IMG/VR virus record: IMGVR_UViG_3300027979_000039
Coordinates: 1 to 20,278 of that record
Length of the DNA stretch: 20,278 bases
Source of the DNA: a virus
Strand: one strand, 5' to 3'
Part shown: positions 14,626 to 20,278 of the stretch, one piece after another
Numbering within the stretch: position 1 is the stretch's first letter
Layout of the letters: each line of letters opens with the position of its first letter
Made by a program: the position numbers and the translations under genes
Notes under the pieces: model-generated
What the model was told of the DNA's origin: nothing
The model's database searches: none
What the model saw: only the letters and a program-made list of their open reading frames with translations

Positions 14626-15264
14626 ATGAAAATAACAATTGAAAAAAGAAATGAGATTATTCTTGATCATATCGGTTTAATTTGGAATGTAATTAGTCAT
14701 TTTACAACAAATTCAATTTTTGATAAACAGGATTATTTTCAAGTGGCATCAATAGGGATGATAAAAGCAATTGAATCTTTTGATAAGAATGAAGGAATTA
14801 AATTAGCAACATGGATGTATAAATGTATGAATTTTGAAATTCTTAGGGCTATAAAATGGAGGAGGAAATATAATAAATTTCCATATGTTTCAATAAGAAT
14901 TCCTGAATTTGAAAATGACCGGCAAGAAGATTTATATTTTAGAGAAAAAATTGAAAATTTTGAGGATTCACTTAATCTACAAGATAAAATGTTTCCAATT
15001 GATTTGGTTGAGGAACGAATAAATAATAATGAAATGTCTATTCATTTACAAAGGTATATAAATACTCTTACAGAAAAAGAACAAATAGTAATAAAAATGT
15101 GTTATGGAATTAATAGAAATGAATCATCAAATAACCAAGAAATAGGAAATGTCCTTAATTTGACAAGGGAACGTATAAGACAAATACATGATCAAGCAAT
15201 TAGAAAATTAAGAAATAAAATGGTAACAAATAAAGAATATAAAAAATTAAAGGAGTCATTATGA
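14626..15264 (+). CDS. Sigma-70-family transcription factor (first of two)
   Basis: A 212-aa sigma-like protein. Residues ~33-85 resemble region 2 (DYFQVASIGMIKAIESFD, KLATWMYKCMNFEI, then the basic KWRRK), which contacts core polymerase and the -10 element. A ~55-residue acidic linker replaces region 3. Residues ~145-200 are region 4, a helix-turn-helix: LTEKEQIVIKMCYG, NNQEIGNVLNLTRERIRQIHDQAIRKLR. The TRERIRQI segment is almost identical to primary sigma factors, which suggests that it recognises a -35 element. It should redirect host RNA polymerase to phage middle or late promoters. An AAGAAGAG site sits upstream, and its stop overlaps the next start (ATGA). Confidence 0.88.
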   Translation: MKITIEKRNEIILDHIGLIWNVISHFTTNSIFDKQDYFQVASIGMIKAIESFDKNEGIKLATWMYKCMNFEILRAIKWRRKYNKFPYVSIRIPEFENDRQEDLYFREKIENFEDSLNLQDKMFPIDLVEERINNNEMSIHLQRYINTLTEKEQIVIKMCYGINRNESSNNQEIGNVLNLTRERIRQIHDQAIRKLRNKMVTNKEYKKLKESL

Positions 15265-16127
15265 GAGTTGCCTTTTCAATTATTTTAAATGGGAAACATC
15301 ATTTATTACATGACAATTATTATGATTTTATTACAAAAAATTTTGATTTATGGATTATTGCAGAAGGGGCGAGTCTTTCACAGGGATCTACTAATTGGTG
15401 TAAAAAAATGCCCGATAAATATCATAATAAAGGACATTCAGTTGATGGAACTGTTAAATTTTTAGAAGAACTTTGTAATAATAATGAGAATGTTTTTTTA
15501 TCAAATCATTATACATTTAATAACAGTTATATTGATAACAATACAAAATTTTGGCATTCAAAAGATGATCAAGTTAATTCGTGTATAAATGTTCTTCTTC
15601 ATTATTATTTAGGTAAATATAATTATAATTATAAATCACAAAGAAAAGAAAAAATATTTTTATGGGAAATCGATATTGATGAGCAATGGGATTTACCATC
15701 AATTGAACAAGCGGAAAATGATTTGATTATTTCCGGAAATACAATGGGGGAATTCCTTTGTAATTATTGGGTAGGTGTAAATTTACAGGCAAAAGGGGAA
15801 TGGGGGGAAGGAAAATTACTACCATATCGAAGATTATGGATATGGAATTTTACAAAATTTAAACAACATGAGCCCCCTATATTAATTGACACTGATAAAG
15901 GTATATTATTAAATCAAAAATTTGATCATTATGCCTATTATTTTAAACAGGATGTTGAATTTAAAAATGATTGGTATTCAGGACATGAAGATATTTTAGC
16001 AAAATGGAAAATACTTCAACAAGAATCGATTAATAAACCAATCGGTTGGAAATGTTCAATAAATGCTCTATTAAATGAAAATTCATACTGGGGGAAATCA
16101 AATACACATATTGAAAGGATAAGATAA
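15261..16127 (+). CDS. GT-A-like glycosyltransferase (GT17-like family)
   Basis: This 288-aa protein resembles a phage/bacterial family distantly related to GT17. It begins VAFSIILNGKHHLLHDNYY, followed by LWIIAEGA and GSTNWCKK. Its most diagnostic part is LWEIDIDEQW (134-143), with D138, D140 and E141 as a DxDE metal/sugar-nucleotide site. Toward the end, RRLWIWNFTKFKQHEPPIL and FDHYAYYFKQDVEFKNDWYSGHE form a conserved histidine/aromatic region that I associate with this family. The acceptor is unknown. It starts on the overlapping ATGA of the sigma gene with an AAAGGAG site, and its stop overlaps the TS-like start (TAATG). This tight coupling to a nucleotide-metabolism enzyme makes a modified-base acceptor worth considering beside a cell-surface one. 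Confidence 0.75.
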   Translation: MRVAFSIILNGKHHLLHDNYYDFITKNFDLWIIAEGASLSQGSTNWCKKMPDKYHNKGHSVDGTVKFLEELCNNNENVFLSNHYTFNNSYIDNNTKFWHSKDDQVNSCINVLLHYYLGKYNYNYKSQRKEKIFLWEIDIDEQWDLPSIEQAENDLIISGNTMGEFLCNYWVGVNLQAKGEWGEGKLLPYRRLWIWNFTKFKQHEPPILIDTDKGILLNQKFDHYAYYFKQDVEFKNDWYSGHEDILAKWKILQQESINKPIGWKCSINALLNENSYWGKSNTHIERIR

Positions 16128-16894
16128 TGAAAATACAAACAATAAAAGCAGTAACAATAAATGATTTATGGTTCCAAGCAATGAGTTTACTTTTAAATTT
16201 AGGAAGTAAAACAAATTTAACCTATATAATTGAAGAAGGATCATATATCGGACAAAAACGTCTTGAATATGATTTTCTTTCATTTCAAATAACTTTTCCA
16301 GAAACAAGGCCATTTATAGTAATGCCTGAAACTATTAAAACTCCTCCTCCATTTGATAATGAGTTTTTAGAACAATATTTAAATTATATTATTACTACCT
16401 ATAAACCAAAAAATACAATTTATACATATGGGGAAAGATTATTTTCAGATCTTGGTAATTTTATTAATTTAGAAAAAGGTGAAATACAATCAGATATAAA
16501 ATATGAAATTTTTAAAAATAGAAAAACAAATCAAATACAAAATGTGATAAAAAAACTTAAAAAAACAAAAAATACAAATCAATGTTGTACCACCATTGGA
16601 ATCCCGTCTGATATTATACTTAATGATCCTCCATGTTGTAGGATTATCGATTTTAATATGAAAGGAAATCGATTAAATATGTTTTTATATTTTCGATCCT
16701 GGGATTTATGGGGGGGACTTCCCCTTAACCTTGCTGCCTTTCAAATATTGAAAGAAATGATGGCAGATGAATTAAATGTATCACCAGGACAAACCTTTGC
16801 AAGTAGTAAAGGATTACACTTATATGACCATTGTTGGGAAGTTGCAAAAATATTAACTCATAAAGAACAAAATTTTAAAATAATTGGGGAATAA
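16127..16894 (+). CDS. Thymidylate synthase/pyrimidine hydroxymethylase-family enzyme
   Basis: The 255-aa protein has the core of the thymidylate synthase fold. NDPPCCR (166-172) contains the catalytic Cys (C170, TS PPCH). LYFRSWDLWGGLPLNLAAF (187-205) matches TS QRS.D...GLPFNI.., keeping the Arg-Ser, the Asp and the Asn (N201) that in TS selects dUMP over dCMP. GLHLYDH (229-235) matches the HIYLNH nucleotide-binding motif, with Asp in place of Asn. The N-terminal half, ending in IYTYGERL (98-105), is more like archaeal TysY and phage variants than E. coli ThyA. Retained Asn argues for a dUMP substrate, so it would be a thymidylate synthase or a dUMP hydroxymethylase as in SPO1. The reaction cannot be told from sequence alone. 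It precedes a nucleotidase gene by one base. Confidence 0.8.
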   Translation: MKIQTIKAVTINDLWFQAMSLLLNLGSKTNLTYIIEEGSYIGQKRLEYDFLSFQITFPETRPFIVMPETIKTPPPFDNEFLEQYLNYIITTYKPKNTIYTYGERLFSDLGNFINLEKGEIQSDIKYEIFKNRKTNQIQNVIKKLKKTKNTNQCCTTIGIPSDIILNDPPCCRIIDFNMKGNRLNMFLYFRSWDLWGGLPLNLAAFQILKEMMADELNVSPGQTFASSKGLHLYDHCWEVAKILTHKEQNFKIIGE

Positions 16895-16895
16895 A

Positions 16896-17495
16896 ATGAG
16901 TAATATTGGAATTGATTTAGATGGAACTTTAATTGAATTTTTAACAGGATTCAAAAAACAAATTGCAATGGATTTTAAAATAAAAGAAAAGGATCTTCCT
17001 CAACAAATTGATTACTTTTGGTCAAATTTTCCACAGGAATTTAAAAATAGGGTTGAAGAATTAATAGAAGATCCCTATTTTATGGGACCAGAAAATATAA
17101 TAACCGATATATACACTATTGATGCCCTTCTTCATTTTAAAGAAGAAGGACATAAAATTATAGTAATAACGGCAAGATCCGAGAAAATTAGAAAACAAAC
17201 AGAAGAAATTATAAATAGGTTTTTTCCAAATTTAATTGATAAATTAATTTTAGTAAAAAATGTAACTGATAAAAAAGAAAAAATGATTGAAGAAAAAATA
17301 AATTATTGGATTGATGATGCCCCTCATGGTTGTACGATATCAATTGAGTTAGGACTCCCAACATTTTTATTATATAATAAATACACGGAAGTGTATTCCA
17401 AATCTTTATTTATAAAATATAGGGAAGGAATTGATTTTTGGGCAGTAAAATCAATATACGAAATTTATTTAAAATATTCAATTTTTAGATATTAA
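16896..17495 (+). CDS. HAD-family 5'(3')-deoxyribonucleotidase
   Basis: Started at ATG 16896 behind a GGGGA site; an in-frame TTG at 16884 would overlap the previous gene and only adds four residues. The 199-aa protein has all HAD motifs: IGIDLDGTLI (D7, D9), IVITARSEK (motif II Thr), the Lys in LVKNVTDKKEK (motif III) and YWIDDAPHG (motif IV, DD). The layout matches the 5'(3')-deoxyribonucleotidase (NT5C) family, which removes phosphate from dNMPs. Directly following the TS-like gene, it may clear an unwanted nucleotide such as host dTMP, or adjust pools so a modified nucleotide replaces the normal one. Several phages carry such enzymes. Confidence 0.8.
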   Translation: MSNIGIDLDGTLIEFLTGFKKQIAMDFKIKEKDLPQQIDYFWSNFPQEFKNRVEELIEDPYFMGPENIITDIYTIDALLHFKEEGHKIIVITARSEKIRKQTEEIINRFFPNLIDKLILVKNVTDKKEKMIEEKINYWIDDAPHGCTISIELGLPTFLLYNKYTEVYSKSLFIKYREGIDFWAVKSIYEIYLKYSIFRY

Positions 17496-17510
17496 ATACA
17501 TAATATATAT

Positions 17511-17684
17511 ATGAGAAATTTAAAAATTGAATATGAAACGGATACAATAAATGCAAGAATGGAAAATGCATTAATATATCTTTTAAACATTTTTGGATGG
17601 AGGATTGATAATATTAATTTTTATATGCCTTTATGTTCAAAAACTGGGTATCGTCTTTTATTTTTTAAAAAGAAGGATAATTAA
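17511..17684 (+). CDS. Small hypothetical protein, 57 aa
   Basis: A short frame from ATG 17511 to TAA 17684, two bases before the next ATG, that fills an otherwise unexplained 191-base gap. It encodes a 57-residue protein with a hydrophobic/aromatic core (ALIYLLNIFGWRIDNINFY) and a basic end (FFKKKDN). Upstream sequence is A/T only (acataatatatat) with no good ribosome binding site, so translation may depend on the upstream gene or be weak. The A/T block contains no obvious -35 box. The next gene's AAGAAGGA site lies inside its last codons. No family recognised. Confidence 0.5.
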   Translation: MRNLKIEYETDTINARMENALIYLLNIFGWRIDNINFYMPLCSKTGYRLLFFKKKDN

Positions 17685-17686
17685 AA

Positions 17687-17974
17687 ATGGCAATAGGAGT
17701 AAAAGCATTACAAAAGTATAATAAAGGGGAACCTTTATCGATGAAACAATCAGTATATGCTAAGTGTGCTGAATGTATGGGATCTTTTGAAGATGGTGCC
17801 TGTGATTGTGAAGTTACAGGGTGCCCATTGTATCCATATATGCCATATGGAACAATTAAAAAGAAAAAGGCAATAAAAATGGATAAAGAAAGTGTTGAAA
17901 AGAGAAAAGAACGGGGAAAACAATTGGCAACGGGTAGGAAGAAACGATTATCAGAATCATCTGATATACAATAA
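17687..17974 (+). CDS. Small Cys-rich phage protein, probable zinc binder
   Basis: This 95-aa protein has a compact cysteine block: C27, C30, C39, C41 and C46 in KCAECMGSFEDGACDCEVTGCPLYPYMPYG. The closing CPLYPY.PYG with a preceding DC...C pattern is one I recognise from many short phage proteins of unknown function. It probably binds one zinc ion. The C-terminal 40 residues are very basic (KKKKAIK, EKRKERGK, RKKR) and could bind nucleic acid. An AAGAAGGA site precedes the start. It sits with two small proteins and a sigma-like factor, so a regulatory role is plausible, but no function can be assigned. Confidence 0.75.
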   Translation: MAIGVKALQKYNKGEPLSMKQSVYAKCAECMGSFEDGACDCEVTGCPLYPYMPYGTIKKKKAIKMDKESVEKRKERGKQLATGRKKRLSESSDIQ

Positions 17975-18001
17975 TTTTTATTTTTAAAAGAGGAGAAAAA
18001 A

Positions 18002-18448
18002 ATGCCTGCATATGATAAGAATGGTATCCCGATACTCGGTCGAAATTCAGAGGAGCAAGCAAAGGTTAATGAATTAATTCTTCAAATAAAGCAGGGGAGA
18101 GCCTATATTCAGCAACTTGAAGCATATTGTGGGCAACTTCAACAATCCCTTATGAATAATGGTAATATTTTAGCTTTCCTTCTTCATAAGGAAAATAATA
18201 GGGTCAGAATTTCAATTGATGATATGAAGAATTTTGTAAAAGATAATCAAGGAAAAATTCGATCATATAAAGACACATCAACTAAATCAATTATTGTAGA
18301 GCTTATTCCCCTTACAAAAGAGGAAATGGAAAAAATTAATGAATCTCAATCTGAAAATACTTCTCCCGTTGAGCAGTCTAATTCAATCTCAAATGATGAA
18401 TCAGTAAAAGAAGTGAGTAATGAAGAAGGAAACAAAATTAACGGATAA
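18002..18448 (+). CDS. Hypothetical coiled-coil protein with acidic Ser-rich tail
   Basis: A 148-aa protein with an excellent GAGGAG site before ATG 18002. Residues ~17-50 form a likely coiled coil (EEQAKVNELILQIKQG, then Gln/Leu-rich QQLEAYCGQLQQSL). A short central strand/helix region (LAFLLHKENNRVRISIDDMKNFVK) follows, and the last ~35 residues are Ser, Glu and Asn rich, consistent with a flexible tail. No catalytic motif or membrane segment is evident. The frame overlaps the second sigma-like gene by 29 bases, so the two are probably translated together. Function unknown. Confidence 0.7.
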   Translation: MPAYDKNGIPILGRNSEEQAKVNELILQIKQGRAYIQQLEAYCGQLQQSLMNNGNILAFLLHKENNRVRISIDDMKNFVKDNQGKIRSYKDTSTKSIIVELIPLTKEEMEKINESQSENTSPVEQSNSISNDESVKEVSNEEGNKING

Positions 18449-18956
18449 ACAGCAAGAGTATTTTAATTTAAACAGTAAATTAGTCCATTATGTAATTCAT
18501 AATTTATCATCAAAATTTAAGTTTATTCCATATGATATTTTATATGATGGGGGAATTGATGGATTAATTTTTGCAATAAAACATTATATTGAAAGTAAGG
18601 GAACATTTGCTACTTACGCTCGAAAATGTATTTATTGCCGGATTTTATCGGCAGTAAATACATTTGTAACAAAAGATTGTAATAAAGTTGATATAAATGA
18701 TCTTTCAATTATTGATAATACAGATTATGAAGATAATGTTCTAAAAAAAGAATATAATAAAAAAATATTTGACATAATATATAATATACTGAATGAAAAA
18801 GAAAAAATGTTTGTATTTCTACGATACGAACAGGATTATTCATTAAATGAAATAGCGGAGGTCATGGGTAAGTCCCTGTTTACCATTAATTTATTAAAAA
18901 ATAAAGTACATAAGTTAATTAAAGATAAATTAAAAGAGGAAATTTATACTTTATAA
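18420..18956 (+). CDS. Second sigma-70-like factor, compact
   Basis: The 178-aa protein looks like a reduced sigma factor. Residues ~38-80 resemble region 2 (YDGGIDGLIFAIKHYIESKGTFATYARKCIYCRI, matching the DL.Q.G..GL..A...YD...G.F.TYA family pattern). Residues ~125-175 resemble region 4 (LNEKEKMFVFLRYEQDYSLNEIAEVMGKSLFTINLLKNKVHKL). The region 4 recognition helix (KSLFTINLLKNK) differs from the TRERIRQI helix of the other factor, so the two probably read different promoters. It starts 29 bases inside the previous gene with a weak AGAAGTGAG site. The likely role is late or middle promoter control; a sigma-appropriating coactivator is an alternative. Confidence 0.8.
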   Translation: MKKETKLTDKQQEYFNLNSKLVHYVIHNLSSKFKFIPYDILYDGGIDGLIFAIKHYIESKGTFATYARKCIYCRILSAVNTFVTKDCNKVDINDLSIIDNTDYEDNVLKKEYNKKIFDIIYNILNEKEKMFVFLRYEQDYSLNEIAEVMGKSLFTINLLKNKVHKLIKDKLKEEIYTL

Positions 18957-19042
18957 TAAAAAATTAATCGATCAAAAAAGTAATATGTGTCGATATATAT
19001 AATAGAGGGGGAAAACAGAAACCTTTAACAAAGGAGAAAAAA
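18957..19042 (+). promoter_or_regulatory. Leader of lytic transglycosylase: possible -10 box and RBS-masking hairpin
   Basis: This 86-base gap has a perfect TATAAT at 18998-19003 but no TTGACA-like sequence 17 bases upstream (AAAAAG is there), so promoter status is weak. Just before the start codon, CCTTT (19022-19026) is complementary to AAAGG (19030-19034) with a 3-base AAC loop. The right arm overlaps the AAAGGAG ribosome binding site, so it could hold translation down. The three-base loop and short stem make the effect modest. Confidence 0.35.
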
Positions 19043-19621
19043 ATGTTAACCCTTGAATATTATAAACCATCGATAAAAAATGAAATTATTGCAATTCTAT
19101 TTTTTATTTTTATATGTGCTATTTTTACTTATATCGGAGCACAAATTTACCATTGGACATTATTATTTAACTATGAATTAATTGCCCCTCAAAAAGAGAA
19201 AAAACAATTAATTATTGAATGTGGTACAAAGATGATGATTCAAAATATTGTACGGGATGTGGCAGAAGAACATAATGTATCCCGTCATTTAGTTTTAGCA
19301 ATATTGGAAACTGAATCAAGTTATCGAACAAAAATAACGTCAAATAAAGGGGCAATGGGATTAATGCAGATTATGCCCTTAATTGCTAATACATATAATG
19401 TAGATGATCCTTTTGATCCCCATCAAAATATTCAAGCGGGAACTCAATACATAAAATATTTACTTGAAAAATTTGATGGGGACATTGAAAAAACAATTGC
19501 TGCTTATAATGCAGGGGAAACAAAGGTTAGACAATTGGGAAGGGTACCAAGATTTAAAGAAACATTGAATTATGTTAAAAAGGTTTCTTCTTTATACGAA
19601 AAATATACACAAAACACTTAA
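19043..19621 (+). CDS. Membrane-anchored SLT-type lytic transglycosylase
   Basis: A 192-aa protein with an uncleaved N-terminal membrane anchor (~14-34, IIAILFFIFICAIFTYIGAQ) and a soluble domain of the Slt70 type. The catalytic Glu is E91 in AILETESSYRTKITS, followed by GAMGLMQIMP, then NIQAGTQYIKYLLEKF and AAYNAGETKV, the lysozyme-like signatures, and RFKETLNYVKKV at the end. It cleaves peptidoglycan glycan strands. In phages such enzymes help genome entry or release; the membrane anchor and isolated position suggest a cell-wall-remodelling or lysis-associated role. The start lies behind AAAGGAG, part of which can pair with upstream CCTTT. A small membrane protein gene follows after 21 bases, which could make a lysis pair. 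Confidence 0.88.
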   Translation: MLTLEYYKPSIKNEIIAILFFIFICAIFTYIGAQIYHWTLLFNYELIAPQKEKKQLIIECGTKMMIQNIVRDVAEEHNVSRHLVLAILETESSYRTKITSNKGAMGLMQIMPLIANTYNVDDPFDPHQNIQAGTQYIKYLLEKFDGDIEKTIAAYNAGETKVRQLGRVPRFKETLNYVKKVSSLYEKYTQNT

Positions 19622-19642
19622 TATCATAAAGAAAGGTTAGAT

Positions 19643-19852
19643 ATGAAAAAAGGATTTATAGGGGCATATGCTGTTATATGTGGTTTTTTGATCACAAATG
19701 TAATAATAATATTGAAATTAATGAACGTCTTGACAATATCGTGGTTATTTATATCAATACCCTATATTGTTATTTTTTGCACAATTTTAGAAATATTATT
19801 TATATCAACCACAATAAAAATTATTAAATTTATGTTTTTTTCTAAAAAGTGA
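19643..19852 (+). CDS. Small membrane protein, 69 aa
   Basis: A 69-residue protein almost entirely hydrophobic with two predicted membrane helices (~5-25 and ~32-58) and a basic C-terminus (KFMFFSKK). An AAAGG site precedes the start. It has no recognised motif. Its size, two-helix form and place after a lytic transglycosylase fit a holin-like or spanin-associated protein, though the evidence is only topological and positional. Confidence 0.6.
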   Translation: MKKGFIGAYAVICGFLITNVIIILKLMNVLTISWLFISIPYIVIFCTILEILFISTTIKIIKFMFFSKK

Positions 19853-19861
19853 ATATAAATA

Positions 19862-20278
19862 ATGAATAAACATATTGTTTCCTTTTCAGGTGGAAAAGAT
19901 TCCACTGCAATGTTACATTTATTACTTACACATGATATTCCAATTACACATGTTATTTATTTTGAAAGTGGTTGGGATTTTCCACAAATGGATAAACATA
20001 TAAAACAAGTAGAAGAAAAAACAAATATATATATTACACGATTAAGATATTATCGTCATTTTAATGAATTATTACGGATTTATGGATGGCCCCATGGTTC
20101 AGGTGGATGGTGTGTTGATTGTAAGATAAGCACATGTAAAAAATTTATAAATGAAATAAAGGGAGACAAAATTGAATATATAGGTTTTACAATTGATGAA
20201 AAAAAAAGAACACAATCTAAAACAATTTTAAAACGTAAATGGCCTGTTAAATTTCCATTAATTGATATGAATATGTCT
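19862..20278 (+). CDS. PAPS-reductase/PP-loop ATPase-like protein, partial
   Basis: Only the first 139 residues are inside the window and the frame stays open to its edge. The N-terminus carries an ATP-pyrophosphatase PP-loop, SFSGGKDSTAMLH (SGGKDST 9-15), followed by YFESGWDFPQM (34-43), GGWCVDCK with C84, C87 and a third Cys at C92, and YIGFTIDEKKR (106-116). This is the layout of PAPS-reductase/adenine-nucleotide-alpha-hydrolase relatives, including phage proteins annotated as phosphoadenosine phosphosulfate reductase. It lacks the zinc-binding ending expected for QueC as far as it can be seen, so it is not called QueC. The reaction is unknown: sulfur incorporation, adenylation or nucleotide modification are all possible. 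No ribosome binding site better than AAAAGTGAA is visible. Confidence 0.7.
   Translation, partial: MNKHIVSFSGGKDSTAMLHLLLTHDIPITHVIYFESGWDFPQMDKHIKQVEEKTNIYITRLRYYRHFNELLRIYGWPHGSGGWCVDCKISTCKKFINEIKGDKIEYIGFTIDEKKRTQSKTILKRKWPVKFPLIDMNMS

Noticed and set aside
1617-18062. Open frames on the minus strand, 60 to 118 codons long
   Set aside because: All lie opposite well-supported + strand genes, lack ribosome binding sites and known motifs, and are expected in A/T-rich DNA of this type.
19862-20278. QueC, as a partner of the TGT-like enzyme
   Set aside because: The PP-loop and GWDFPQM segment fit PAPS-reductase-like proteins better, and no QueC zinc-binding ending is visible in the part inside the window.
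1-20278. tRNA genes, CRISPR arrays and insertion sequences
   Set aside because: No cloverleaf, regularly spaced repeat, transposase or terminal inverted repeat was seen on reading both strands.

Overview
The window is strongly AT-rich. All 29 genes called here lie on the + strand, packed end to end with many stop/start overlaps (TAATG, ATGA) and clear AGGAG-type ribosome binding sites. Gene content marks it as part of a large lytic tailed-phage genome, mainly its DNA replication, recombination, nucleotide and transcription-control region. No capsid, portal, terminase or tail gene was recognised. The Shine-Dalgarno use, sigma-like factors, polymerase with an N-terminal UDG domain, and thymidylate-synthase-like enzyme beside a nucleotidase recall SPO1-like phages of Firmicutes, but the host cannot be fixed from sequence alone.

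Layout. (1) 26-3517: a small basic protein, a SAM methyltransferase, a two-domain GT-A glycosyltransferase with a coiled-coil N-terminus, a small membrane protein and a heptosyltransferase-like GT-B protein. (2) 3541-3621: a structured leader with a short ORF. (3) 3663-8051: DnaX-like clamp loader, a helical protein that may be a UvsY-type mediator, a gp32-like zinc ssDNA-binding protein, a roughly 200-nt structured RNA (6217-6417), a RecA/UvsX recombinase and a PD-(D/E)XK nuclease. (4) 8044-13856: half of a Rad50/SMC ATPase, a tRNA-guanine-transglycosylase (TGT/DpdA)-like enzyme, a DnaN-like sliding clamp and a UDG-PolA fusion polymerase. (5) 13859-17495: a PAPS-type sulfotransferase, a sigma-70-like factor, a second GT-A-like glycosyltransferase, a thymidylate synthase/hydroxymethylase-family enzyme and a HAD 5'-nucleotidase. 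(6) 17511-20278: small proteins, one Cys-rich, a second sigma-like factor, a membrane-anchored lytic transglycosylase, a small membrane protein, and a PAPS-reductase/PP-loop protein cut off by the window edge.

Working together. A bacterial-type clamp and clamp loader appear to serve a family A polymerase, supported by T4-style ssDNA-binding and recombination proteins. Interspersed are several enzymes that could build modified nucleotides or surface decorations: methyltransferase, three glycosyltransferases, sulfotransferase, TGT-like base exchanger, TS-like enzyme and PP-loop enzyme. Two sigma-like factors imply staged transcription. The most unusual items are the multibranched RNA with a predicted pseudoknot at 6217-6417, the phage sulfotransferase, the TGT-like enzyme, and the UDG-polymerase fusion whose UDG motif has lost its usual glutamate.
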